A stretch of DNA of 64,000 nucleotides from Desulfarculus sp. (GTDB lineage: Bacteria > Desulfobacterota > Desulfarculia > Desulfarculales > Desulfarculaceae), in NCBI GenBank assembly GCA_016218705.1, contig JACRDC010000004.1, positions 1-64,000 on the forward strand, written 5' to 3'. Below the pieces are notes generated by a model. The model had not been told where the DNA came from. It ran no database searches and saw nothing but the letters and a program-made list of their open reading frames with translations. A program made the translations under genes and the position numbers. This document shows positions 36,541 through 47,048 of this stretch, one piece after another (the stretch's first letter is position 1; every line of letters begins with the position of its first letter).

Positions 36541-37293
36541 ATGCGCCTTAAAGGCAAAAAAGCCATCGTCACCGGGGCATCTCGGGGGGTGGGCGCGGCC
36601 GTGGCCCTGGCCTATGGCCGCGAGGGCGCCGACGTGGTGGTTAACTACTCCTCCTCCCAGGGGCCGGCCCTGGAGGTGGTCAAGCAGATACAGAGTTATG
36701 GCGGCAAGGCCGTGGCGGTCAAGGCCGACGTGGCCCAATGGGAAGGCTGCCAGGCCCTGGTGGACGCGGCGGTGAACGACCTGGGCGGGCTGGACATCGT
36801 GGTCAACAACGCCGGCTTCACCCGGCCGGGCATGCTGCACAAGATGGACGAGGCCAGTTGGGACGCGGTGCTGGACATCCACCTCAAGGCCGTGTGGCTG
36901 ATGAGCAAGGCCGCCCACCCCCACCTCACGGCCCACAAGCACGGGCGCATCATCAACGTCACCAGCGTGGCCGGCGTGGTGGGCACCGTGGGGCAGGTCA
37001 ACTACTCGGCGGCCAAGGGCGGGGTCATCAGCCTGACCAAGTCCATCGCCCGCGAGATGGCCCGCTCCGCCACCTGCGTCAACGTGCTCAGCCTGGGCAT
37101 CGTGGCCACGGACATGACCGAGAAGATCCGCACCGACGAGAAGCTCAAGGACATCTACATGAACCGCATCCTGCTCAAGCGCTTCGCCGAGGCCGACGAC
37201 ATCACCCCGGCCTTCGTGTTCCTGGCCTCCGACGAGGCCGCCTACATCACCGGCCAGCTAATCTGCGTGGACGGCGGCTACGGCATGATCTAA
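36541..37293 (+). CDS. Short-chain dehydrogenase (FabG-like), benzoyl-CoA cluster
   Basis: The 250-residue NAD(P)-dependent oxidoreductase has the cofactor loop TGASRGVGAA, NNAG, and the catalytic Ser-Tyr-Lys (VTSVAG, then YSAAKGG). The C-terminus DGGYGMI is typical. It starts the cluster and is followed after 59 bases by had. From context it may oxidise 3-hydroxypimelyl-CoA, the product of Oah, or another beta-hydroxyacyl-CoA in the pathway; this is inference. The ATG has AAAGGAG upstream. Confidence 0.85.
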   Translation: MRLKGKKAIVTGASRGVGAAVALAYGREGADVVVNYSSSQGPALEVVKQIQSYGGKAVAVKADVAQWEGCQALVDAAVNDLGGLDIVVNNAGFTRPGMLHKMDEASWDAVLDIHLKAVWLMSKAAHPHLTAHKHGRIINVTSVAGVVGTVGQVNYSAAKGGVISLTKSIAREMARSATCVNVLSLGIVATDMTEKIRTDEKLKDIYMNRILLKRFAEADDITPAFVFLASDEAAYITGQLICVDGGYGMI

Positions 37294-37352
37294 CGCCACC
37301 GCGCCCGGCGCGCGCCCCAGGGGGGCGGCGGGCAATTTCGTGAGGAGATAAC

Positions 37353-38441
37353 ATGGCAGGCCTTCCCGACAAGATAAACACCTGGCAGATGGTGGCCCCC
37401 ACCTCCAAGGAGGCCCCCGGCAAACTGGAGCGCACCACCATACCCGTGCCGGAACTCAAACCCGGCGAGGCCTTGGTCAAGGTGGCCGGCTGCGGCGTGT
37501 GCCACACCGACCTGAGCTATTTCTACGATGGCGTGCCCACGGTCAACAAGCCGCCCTTGAGCCTGGGTCACGAGATCAGCGGCACCGTGGTGGCCGGCCC
37601 GGCCAACCTGGTGGGCAAGAACGTCATCGTGCCGGCGGTGATGCCCTGCAACAACTGCGACATCTGCAAGAGCGGGCGTGGCAACCGCTGCCTGAGCCAG
37701 CGCATGCCCGGCAACTCGCTGGGCACCTACGGCGGCTTCAGCGACTACATCCCCGTGCCCGCCGGCGACCTGTGCGTCATTGACGAGCTTAAGCTTCCCT
37801 TGAGCCACTACGCCGTGGTGGCTGACGCCTGCACCACCCCCTACCAGGCGGCCATGCGCGGGGGGCTCACCCCCGGCGACTTGGTCATCGTCACCGGCGC
37901 CGCCGGCGGCGTGGGCGTGTACATGACCCAGATGGTCAAGGCCCTGGGCGCCAAGATGGTGGTGGGCATAGACATCAACCAGGCCAAGCTGGATCGGGCC
38001 CTGGAATTCGGCGCCGACTACGTCATCAATTCCAAGGACAAGGACTTCAAAACCCTGCGCGGCGAGTTCTCGGCCATTTGCAAGCAGGCCGGCGTGCCCA
38101 ACAACGTGGGCTGGAAGATCTTCGAGTGCACCGGCGTAACCCCGGGCCAGGAGATCGCCCTGGGTCTCTTGAGCTTCGTGGGCAAGCTGATCGTGGTGGG
38201 CTTCACCATGAAGCCGGTGAGCTACGCCATCAGCCGGCTCATGGCCTTCGACGCCGAGATGATCGGCACCTGGGGATGCCTGCCCGAGCACTACCCCAAG
38301 GTGCTGGCCCTGGTGCAGGAGGGCAAGGTGCAGATCGAGCCCTTCCTGGAGACCAAGCCCATGAGCCAGATTCGCGAGGTCTTCGAGCAGCAGCACAACG
38401 GCCTGTTCGACAAGCGCCAGGTGCTGGAGCCTGATTTCTAG
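37353..38441 (+). CDS. had: 6-Hydroxycyclohex-1-ene-1-carbonyl-CoA dehydrogenase
   Basis: The 362-residue zinc alcohol dehydrogenase family member shows the catalytic-zinc start GCGVCHTDLSYFYDGV, GHEISG, four structural-zinc cysteines in PCNNCDICKSGRGNRC and the cofactor loop GAAGGVGVYMTQ. The sequence and the neighbours (oah, dch) support the NAD-dependent oxidation of 6-hydroxycyclohex-1-ene-1-carbonyl-CoA in the central benzoyl-CoA pathway. GAGGAGA precedes the start. Confidence 0.92.
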   Translation: MAGLPDKINTWQMVAPTSKEAPGKLERTTIPVPELKPGEALVKVAGCGVCHTDLSYFYDGVPTVNKPPLSLGHEISGTVVAGPANLVGKNVIVPAVMPCNNCDICKSGRGNRCLSQRMPGNSLGTYGGFSDYIPVPAGDLCVIDELKLPLSHYAVVADACTTPYQAAMRGGLTPGDLVIVTGAAGGVGVYMTQMVKALGAKMVVGIDINQAKLDRALEFGADYVINSKDKDFKTLRGEFSAICKQAGVPNNVGWKIFECTGVTPGQEIALGLLSFVGKLIVVGFTMKPVSYAISRLMAFDAEMIGTWGCLPEHYPKVLALVQEGKVQIEPFLETKPMSQIREVFEQQHNGLFDKRQVLEPDF

Positions 38442-38519
38442 CGGGACGCTGTCTTGCGGCAGCCTTCTAATCGCCAGTCCCTTGTGGCTGGATATTGTCA
38501 TCGTCAAGGAGGATTAATC

Positions 38520-39659
38520 ATGGCCCTGGACTGGATGCCCAGAGACAATAACATCAGAAACCACCAGCTCTTCGGCACCGAGCACTGGGGCACGGACGCC
38601 GACGCCCCCTGCGTGGTCTACACGAAAAAACCGCTTACCAACCCCAAGACCGGCGAGGCCATACCCGACCTGTTCGTCTCCGAGATCCGCCTCAACAACC
38701 CCAAGCAGTACAATTCCTACACCACCGAGATGGTCAAGGGCGTCATCGCCGGCTTTGGCGCCGCCAGCGCCGACCGCTCCGTGGTGGCGGCGGTATTCAC
38801 CGGCACCGGCTTCGACGCCTTCTGCACCGGCGGCAACACCAAGGAGTACAGCGAGTACTACTCCCGCCGGCCCAACGAGTACGGCGAGTACATGGACCTA
38901 TTCAACGCCATGGTGGACGCCATCCTCATGTGCAAGAAGCCCACCATCTGCCGGGTCAACGGCATGCGCGTGGCCGGCGGCCAGGAGATCGGCATGGCCT
39001 GCGACCTGGCCATCAGCTCCGACCTGGCCATCTTTGGCCAGGCCGGTGCCCGCCACGGCTCGGCCCCCGACGGCGGTTCCACCGACTTCCTGCCCTGGTT
39101 CCTGTCCATGGAAGACGCCATGTGGAACTGCGTGTCCTGCGAGATGTGGTCGGCCTACAAGATGAAGGCCAAGAACCTCATCAGCAAGGTCGTCCCAGTG
39201 CTGAAAGACGGCGACAAGTGGCTGCGCAACCCCATGATCGTCACCGACAAGTACGTGGAGAACGGCCAGATCGTCTACGGCGAGTATGTCGGCGGTCCGG
39301 CCGCCGGCGAGGCCAAGGCCAAGATCAAGGAGCTGCCCAAGAGCTTCGATCTCCTGGACGCCGAGGTGGCCAAGACCATCTGGACCTTCGCCAACCTCTT
39401 CCCCGGCTGCGTGATGAAGTCCATTGACGGCATCCGCGCCAAGAAGAAGTTCTTCTGGGACCAGGCCAAGCTGCCCAACCGCCACTGGCTCATGGCCAAC
39501 ATGAACTACGAGGCCTTCCTGGGCTTCGGCGCCTTCAACACCAAGAAGATCACCGGCACCGACGTCATTGACTTCCTCAAGTTCCGCCAGTTGATCGCCA
39601 AGGGCGCCGCCGCCGACGAGACCACCTTCGAGGCCGTGCTGGGCAAGCCGAAGAGTTAA
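38520..39659 (+). CDS. oah: 6-Oxocyclohex-1-ene-1-carbonyl-CoA hydrolase (ring-opening)
   Basis: The 379-residue crotonase-fold enzyme (also called BamA) hydrates and opens the ring to 3-hydroxypimelyl-CoA. The family start ALDWMPRDNNIRNHQLFGTEHWG, the oxyanion segment TGTGFDAFCTGGNTKEY and GQAGARHGSAPDGGSTDFLPWF are characteristic. It is a widely used marker of anaerobic aromatic degradation. The ATG at 38520 has a perfect AAGGAGG. It is followed by a 20-base-pair perfect hairpin. Confidence 0.96.
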   Translation: MALDWMPRDNNIRNHQLFGTEHWGTDADAPCVVYTKKPLTNPKTGEAIPDLFVSEIRLNNPKQYNSYTTEMVKGVIAGFGAASADRSVVAAVFTGTGFDAFCTGGNTKEYSEYYSRRPNEYGEYMDLFNAMVDAILMCKKPTICRVNGMRVAGGQEIGMACDLAISSDLAIFGQAGARHGSAPDGGSTDFLPWFLSMEDAMWNCVSCEMWSAYKMKAKNLISKVVPVLKDGDKWLRNPMIVTDKYVENGQIVYGEYVGGPAAGEAKAKIKELPKSFDLLDAEVAKTIWTFANLFPGCVMKSIDGIRAKKKFFWDQAKLPNRHWLMANMNYEAFLGFGAFNTKKITGTDVIDFLKFRQLIAKGAAADETTFEAVLGKPKS

Positions 39660-39669
39660 GAAAAAGACA

Positions 39670-39712
39670 TGCGGGGGGGCCCTTTTTAGTGCCTAAAAAG
39701 GGCCCCCCCGCA
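39670..39712 (+). terminator. 20-bp perfect hairpin between oah and dch
   Basis: Arms TGCGGGGGGGCCCTTTTTAG and its exact complement surround TGC. It begins ten bases after the oah stop. Strong structure in the middle of the pathway operon suggests partial termination, so that dch is expressed at another level, or mRNA processing. The next 110 bases carry no gene. Confidence 0.65.
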
Positions 39713-39828
39713 CCCCCTCCTAAAAAGGCGTGGGGGGAGATGGCAAGCATTTGCCGCAAGTGGCCGACTCAGCCCCCCAGCCAGGCGGCGCCGTGGCGAA
39801 CTTCACACCAAAAATTAGGGAGACCGGC

Positions 39829-40596
39829 ATGGCCTACGAATTCATAAAACTGGAGATGGCCGACGGCCTGGCCACGCTCACACTCAACCGCGAGCCCCTG
39901 AACGTCCTGAACATCGCCATGATGAAGGAGATGAACGCCGCCCTGGACAGCCTGGTTGGCCAGGGGGTCAAGGTCCTGCTCATCAAGGCCGAGGGCAAGG
40001 CCTTCAGCGCCGGCGTGGACGTGGGCGAGCACCTGGGCGACCAGGTCAACGAGATGATCGAGGTCTTCCACGGCATCTTCCGCCGCATGGACGCCCTCAA
40101 TTGCGTCAGCGTGGCATCGGTGCAGGGCGCGGCCCTGGGCGGCGGCTGCGAGCTGGCCGTGTACTGCGACCTGGTGGTGGCCAGCGCCAAGGCCAAGTTC
40201 GCCCAGCCCGAGATCATGGTGGGCGTGTTCCCGCCCATCGCCGCCCTGGCCTTCCCCCGCCAGATCGGCTACAAAAAGGCCCTGGAACTGATACTGACCG
40301 GTGACACCATCGGCGCCGAGGAGTGCTTGCGCCTAGGCCTGGTCAACCAGGTGGTGGCGCCCGAGGAGTTGGCCGCGGCCACCGGCAAGCTGGTGGGCAA
40401 GCTGATGGCCCTGTCGGGCCTGGTGCTCCGGCTCAGCAAGAAGGCCATCCTCAAGGGCCTCAAGGAGCCCGACCCCGAGGACGCGCTGAAGAAAATCGAG
40501 AAGGTCTACCTCAAGGAGCTGATGGTCACCGCCGACGCCGAGGAGGGGCTCAAGGCCTTCCTGGAGAAGCGCGCCCCGGTGTGGCAGGACAAGTAG
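39829..40596 (+). CDS. dch: Cyclohexa-1,5-diene-1-carbonyl-CoA hydratase
   Basis: The 255-residue enoyl-CoA hydratase family enzyme adds water to the dienoyl-CoA made by benzoyl-CoA reductase. Oxyanion-hole segments GKAFSAGVDVGEH and VQGAALGGGCELAVYCD are present; length and start (YEFIKLEMADGLATLTLNREPLNVL) fit the Dch/BamR group better than general hydratases, and the had-oah context agrees. GGGAGA lies six bases before the ATG. Confidence 0.9.
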   Translation: MAYEFIKLEMADGLATLTLNREPLNVLNIAMMKEMNAALDSLVGQGVKVLLIKAEGKAFSAGVDVGEHLGDQVNEMIEVFHGIFRRMDALNCVSVASVQGAALGGGCELAVYCDLVVASAKAKFAQPEIMVGVFPPIAALAFPRQIGYKKALELILTGDTIGAEECLRLGLVNQVVAPEELAAATGKLVGKLMALSGLVLRLSKKAILKGLKEPDPEDALKKIEKVYLKELMVTADAEEGLKAFLEKRAPVWQDK

Positions 40597-40620
40597 AACC
40601 GGGACTGTGGACGGTTTACC

Positions 40621-40653
40621 CAGGGCCCCGGTTCACCGGGGCCCTGAGCTTTT
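40621..40653. terminator. Terminator after dch
   Basis: CAGGGCCCCGG and CCGGGGCCCTG form a perfect 11-base stem with loop TTCA, followed by AGCTTTT. It separates dch from the convergent gene at 40662. Confidence 0.7.
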
Positions 40654-40661
40654 GGCGAGTG

Positions 40662-41471
40662 CTATTTGCGGGTAGGCCGCAAGGCCACCAGCCTGCGCAG
40701 AAGATCATGCCAGTAGGGCGCGCCGATACTCAGCAACAAGCCGGTCAACAGGGAGCCGGTAAACTCGAATAGCATGGCCACCCAGGGGCCGTGCTGGCGG
40801 TAGGCCTCACCTTGGGGAAAGTCCTTGCTCCACAGCCTGCCCACGCCAAATGACATGTCCGTCCTCAGCTTGCTCACCTGAGACATGAAGTTTTGGCGAA
40901 TTTCCTGCAACGACTTGTCCTGCTCGGGCGGGTCTTGTTCCTGCTTGGGCTTGGCCGCTTGCTGTGGTGGATGCAGCAGCGCCTCGATCTTGGCGGGCTC
41001 GATGAGTTTGCCGCGCACCACCTGGTCCGAATATAGGGTGGTCCAGATGGTGAAGGCGTTGATGTTGAGTATCAGGCAGATGCCCATGCCCAGGGCCAGG
41101 GTGATGTTCTTGGTGCGAGTCTCGAAGGCGTACTTGATGTTTTGCAGGTGCACCTTGATTCGGTCGTCCAGGCTGTCAATCACCACCAGGGGGGCTTCCA
41201 TGGCCAGCAGAATGCGGGTCAGGTTCTCCTTGCCTAAGAACTCCTCCCCCAGGCGGTCCCAGCGGAGGTCCTTGAGCCATGGCACGTCCTTTTGCCAGTC
41301 CTCCCAGGTGCCCCCCACGGAGGCTTTGATCAGATGCTCGAATTCGCCCTTGAGGTTGGCGCTGTAGTAATCCAGGTGATTCTTGATTAAAGAGGTCAGG
41401 CTCTTGGTCAGGAAGGAAAGGGTAAGCATTATTACCACAAAGGCGATGGTGGTTTCCAATAGCAGGAGCAT
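40662..41471 (-). CDS. Hypothetical multi-pass membrane protein
   Basis: The 269-residue protein has an N-terminal membrane segment (about 2-24), a soluble helical part, a second segment (about 122-147, TLALGMGICLILNINAFTIWTTLY), a Lys/Gln/Pro-rich loop (165-200) and a C-terminal segment (about 230-250, FTGSLLTGLLLSIGAPYWHDLL). I do not recognise a characterised family. It starts three bases after the preceding membrane gene, so the two form a unit. Confidence 0.7.
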   Translation of the reverse strand: MLLLLETTIAFVVIMLTLSFLTKSLTSLIKNHLDYYSANLKGEFEHLIKASVGGTWEDWQKDVPWLKDLRWDRLGEEFLGKENLTRILLAMEAPLVVIDSLDDRIKVHLQNIKYAFETRTKNITLALGMGICLILNINAFTIWTTLYSDQVVRGKLIEPAKIEALLHPPQQAAKPKQEQDPPEQDKSLQEIRQNFMSQVSKLRTDMSFGVGRLWSKDFPQGEAYRQHGPWVAMLFEFTGSLLTGLLLSIGAPYWHDLLRRLVALRPTRK

Positions 41472-41474
41472 GGT

Positions 41475-41927
41475 CTACCTCCCTGGCCTGGTCTGGCTAT
41501 GCCGCCGGATGTTGGGACGGAGGTTCAGCACCAATTGGGAGGTGGCCGAGGCCGTGCCTTGGGCCTCGCGGTCTCGCAGCCTTTGCAGGCCATCTCCAAT
41601 GGTCTGCCAGGCCTCCTGGATGGTTTTCTGCCCATTTTCCTGGGGTGCCCTTGTTCGCTCCTCTCTGGTCTGTACATCTGGGGGTAGGCTTTCTGGGGGA
41701 CCAAACCTGGTGCTGGGCAACACCCCCAGAATCACCACCAGCCCCAGCGTCAGGCTCGCCAGCAGCACATAGGCGATTTTATAGGTAGGAAAGGGAACCG
41801 TGACTCCAAGCAGGCGCAACGTTGCCAACACCATGACCAGCAAGGCCCAGCAGGCCAGGAACCATATGATATTGCATAGTTGCGATTGCAGTGAGGTTGC
41901 TACTTCGCGTGTTTTTTGCTCTGCCAT
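41475..41927 (-). CDS. Hypothetical two-pass membrane protein
   Basis: The 150-residue protein has two membrane segments (about 20-40 and 50-70) and a hydrophilic C-terminal tail with a coiled-coil tendency (IQEAWQTIGDGLQRLRDREAQ). I chose the ATG at 41927; a GTG six bases earlier is possible. The ribosome site is weak in either case. It is paired with the next membrane gene. No function is suggested by sequence. Confidence 0.6.
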   Translation of the reverse strand: MAEQKTREVATSLQSQLCNIIWFLACWALLVMVLATLRLLGVTVPFPTYKIAYVLLASLTLGLVVILGVLPSTRFGPPESLPPDVQTREERTRAPQENGQKTIQEAWQTIGDGLQRLRDREAQGTASATSQLVLNLRPNIRRHSQTRPGR

Positions 41928-41933
41928 GACCAC

Positions 41934-42375
41934 ATACCCCCATAGGTTTGATTGCCACTAGCGGCAGTCAGTCCAAATCAGGGCGGCCTGGCCCGCGATT
42001 GTCAGGTGGTGATTACTCTTTGATGATGGCGGGGCAGGCACCTGCATAAGAGCCAATGCCCAGGGCAGGCATGCGGTTGGGCAGTGGCTGGGAAAACCGT
42101 GCCTCGGCCAGGCGCTGGCGGCGGCGTTCCCTGTCTGATCAGACGGTGGTAAATTATAGTTTCACAGATGGCCAGGCCACGCAAGGGCGCTGGATGGCCA
42201 AGACCGGAATGGTTAGGCAATCTGGCGTGGGGCAAGCTTTTTGCACAAACCTGGATCGAAAATGGACAGCCCGGGTGGCCAAACAAGCCCATGAGGCTTA
42301 CCATAAAAAATCATTTGATTTTTTCTTTAGCTGGCCAAATGCCGTTAACCAACTTGCAACGTTAAGGAGTTGATC
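41934..42375. other. Noncoding gap upstream of the copper genes
   Basis: No gene is supported. It contains the perfect 12-base palindrome GTCTGATCAGAC (42133-42144) and an AT-only hairpin AAAAAATCA/TGATTTTTT (about 42304-42323). CGTTAA repeats lie close to the copper chaperone start, where a promoter and metal-responsive site would be expected, but no known copper-regulator box was identified. Confidence 0.4.
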
Positions 42376-42579
42376 ATGGAAAGCAAAACCGTTAACGTGC
42401 CCGGCATCCACTGCGGCCACTGCGTGATGAACATCAAGCGCGAGGTGGGCGAGCTGGCGGGCGTCAAGAGCGTGGAGGGCGACCCCAACGCCAAGCAGAT
42501 CACCGTGCAGTGGGAGGCCCCGGCCACCTGGGAGCAGATCGCCGCGGCCATGCAGGACGCCGGCTACCCGGCTGCCTAA
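42376..42579 (+). CDS. copZ: Copper chaperone, heavy-metal-associated domain
   Basis: The 67-residue single HMA domain has the metal-binding loop GIHCGHCVMNIKREV. It would carry Cu(I) to the ATPase encoded next. The ATG at 42376 has AAGGAG six bases upstream. The 170-base gap to copA contains four hairpins in a row. Confidence 0.85.
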   Translation: MESKTVNVPGIHCGHCVMNIKREVGELAGVKSVEGDPNAKQITVQWEAPATWEQIAAAMQDAGYPAA

Positions 42580-42590
42580 CTCAATATTTC

Positions 42591-42692
42591 GCCCAAAGTA
42601 CGTCCATGTACTTTGGGCTCATCGGCGAGGCAAAATATGATTTTGCCTCGCCTCCCGGGCGCTGGCGCGCCCGGCCCCGCGTCCTGCGGGGC
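42591..42692. repeat. Array of four tandem hairpins between copZ and copA
   Basis: Stems: GCCCAAAGTAC with GTACTTTGGGC (11 bp, 42591-42618); GGCGAGGCAAAAT with ATTTTGCCTCGCC (13 bp, 42624-42652); CCGGGCGC with GCGCCCGG (8 bp, 42655-42674); GCCCCGC with GCGGGGC (7 bp, 42674-42692). The second and third share sequence and architecture with 61423-61511, including compensatory changes. It may set the copZ/copA expression ratio. Confidence 0.75.
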
Positions 42693-42749
42693 ATGGGGGC
42701 TGACAGAAAAACTTACTGTTAGCCGCTGCCCGCCAGCCTGGAGGCACCC

Positions 42750-45203
<2,454 letters not shown>

Positions 45204-45292
45204 ACTCCCATGACGGGTCGCCCGCTGACCGGCCGTTACGGCGCCCGTGGGCAGTTGGCCGCGCGGTCTGGGCCTAGGCGCGTCCGCCAGGA

Positions 45293-45973
45293 TCAGCCCT
45301 GCTCGGTTTCCGGCGGGTCCTTGAAACCGATCTCGCCGTGGTTGCCGTCGCAGAAGGGCTTGTTCCTGGAACTGCCGCAACGGCAGAGTGTGCTGTGCTC
45401 GTTGGAAACCTGCTCAGCCCTCGACTCGAACCCCGCCACGCTGATGCCTCCCACCAATTGGTAGGGGCCGTCCTTGCTCACGGTAATCAAGGGCTCCCGG
45501 TCATAGTCCCGGTATTCCACCCCGTCCAGGGAATAGCTCAGCGCCCCCGAGGGGCATAGGCGCACGGTGGCCATGATCTCCTGGGCCGTGGCGCCCTGGG
45601 GATTGATCCAGGGCCGCTTGTCGGGGTCGAACACCCCGGGCAGCGAGTTTATGCAGATGGCCGAGTGGGAGCAGATGCCCCGGTTGTCGTGGATGGTGAT
45701 CCGGCCGGCATTGTAGTTCTTGCGCCGGTCTTGGCGGCCATCGGTTTCCTTGCGGTCGTTGAAGTGAATGGCGCCGTGGCTGCCGTCGCAAAAGGGCTTG
45801 TTTTCCGATGCGCCGCAGCGGCACAGGGCCGTGCCCTTGGCCGAGGCGTAGGTCTGGCCGCCCTCTCCCCGCAACCCCTGGATCGGTTGGGGGGTGAAGT
45901 CGGTGAAGTAGTAGTACGGCCCGTTGGGCAGGGCAAAGACCTGGGGCCGGGGCGGTTTGGCTTGTTCGTCCAT
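45293..45973 (-). CDS. CDGSH / Fer4_19 / CDGSH iron-sulfur protein
   Basis: The 226-residue protein has three iron-sulfur modules in order: a CDGSH domain (CRC...PFCDGSH, ligands Cys51, Cys53, Cys62, His66), a divergent 4Fe-4S domain of the Fer4_19 kind (about 88-150, with CSHSAIC and LCPSGAL), and a second CDGSH domain (Cys197, Cys199, Cys208, His212). Such proteins bind 2Fe-2S clusters with one His ligand and act in electron or cluster transfer. I chose the ATG at 45973 with GGGAGG eight bases upstream; another at 46027 lacks a ribosome site. Confidence 0.88.
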   Translation of the reverse strand: MDEQAKPPRPQVFALPNGPYYYFTDFTPQPIQGLRGEGGQTYASAKGTALCRCGASENKPFCDGSHGAIHFNDRKETDGRQDRRKNYNAGRITIHDNRGICSHSAICINSLPGVFDPDKRPWINPQGATAQEIMATVRLCPSGALSYSLDGVEYRDYDREPLITVSKDGPYQLVGGISVAGFESRAEQVSNEHSTLCRCGSSRNKPFCDGNHGEIGFKDPPETEQG

Positions 45974-46068
45974 GCCTGGGTCCTCCCGTGGTGGGTGATT
46001 GGCCGAAATATCCTTCTCATCACTCATGCAAAACACCCTGGGGGCACGGCTTGTCCGCGCCTCAAGCC

Positions 46069-47022
46069 TCACACCAGCCGGTTGGGCGGCTCGCGTCCCT
46101 CCAGAAAGGCCAGCACGTTCTCGGCCACCAGGGTGGACATGCGGGTGCGCGTCTCCTGGGTGGCGCTGCCCAGGTGGGGGCAGAGGATGACGTTGTCCAG
46201 CCCCAGCAGGCCGGGGTGCACCTGGGGCTCGTGCTCGTAGACATCCAAGGCCGCGCCCCGGATAAGGCCGTCGTGCAGGGCCCGGGCCAGGTCCTCCTCC
46301 ACGATAATGGGCCCGCGCCCAGTGTTGATCAGGTAGGCCCCGGGCTTCATGCGCTTGATGGTGTGGTAGTTGAACAGCCCCCACGTGGCCGGGTTGAGGG
46401 GGGCGTTGATGCTAATCACGTCGGAGCGGGCCAGAAGCTCGTCAAAGCCCACGTACTCGGCCCCCAGGGCGCGCTCGGCCTCGGGGCGGGGGTGGCGGCT
46501 GTGGTAGATGATCCGCAGGCCAAAGGCCACGGCGCGCATGGCCACGGCCTCGCCGATACGCCCCAGGCCCAGGATGCCCAGTGTCTTGCCCATGAGGTCC
46601 GAGCCCAGCATCCACATGGGGGCCACGCCCTTGAACCCGCCGGCCCTGAGCAACTTGTCGCCCTCCACCACTCGCCGCATCAAGGCCAGGATCAGGGCCA
46701 TGGTCAGGTCGGCGGTGGCGTCGCTCAATACCCCGGGGGTGTTGGTCATCACCACCCCCAACTCCTGGCCGGCGGCCAGGTCCAGATTGTCGTGGCCCAC
46801 GGCGTAGTTGGACACCATGCGCACCTCGGGCCGGGCCAGCAGGAACTCGCGGTCAATGGGCTCGGCCAGGGTGCAGACCAGCACCCGGCAGCCCTGGCAG
46901 AGTTCCATCAACTCTGGCCGGGTCAGGGCGCGGTCATGGGGGGAGACGACCAGCTCGGCGGCCTGGGCCATCATGTCCAGGCCGGCCTGGGGCAACTGGC
47001 GGGTAACGCAGATTTTGTCCAT
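46069..47022 (-). CDS. D-2-hydroxyacid dehydrogenase (glyoxylate/hydroxypyruvate reductase-like)
   Basis: The 317-residue NAD(P)-dependent enzyme shows the cofactor loop LGILGLGRIGEAVA, an active-site Arg in NTGRGPIIVEEDLARAL, the Glu in ALDVYEHEP and the catalytic His in CPHLGSAT. It starts 26 bases after the oxidoreductase gene, suggesting an operon. The substrate is a 2-keto/2-hydroxyacid pair, glyoxylate being a guess from similarity. Confidence 0.9.
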   Translation of the reverse strand: MDKICVTRQLPQAGLDMMAQAAELVVSPHDRALTRPELMELCQGCRVLVCTLAEPIDREFLLARPEVRMVSNYAVGHDNLDLAAGQELGVVMTNTPGVLSDATADLTMALILALMRRVVEGDKLLRAGGFKGVAPMWMLGSDLMGKTLGILGLGRIGEAVAMRAVAFGLRIIYHSRHPRPEAERALGAEYVGFDELLARSDVISINAPLNPATWGLFNYHTIKRMKPGAYLINTGRGPIIVEEDLARALHDGLIRGAALDVYEHEPQVHPGLLGLDNVILCPHLGSATQETRTRMSTLVAENVLAFLEGREPPNRLV

Positions 47023-47048
47023 GGCGAATCATCCCCTAGATGGCGGGT

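Noticed and set aside
42056-42373. A 105-codon frame upstream of the copper chaperone
   Set aside because: There is no ribosome site or recognisable domain, and the frame crosses palindromic AT-rich DNA right before the chaperone start.
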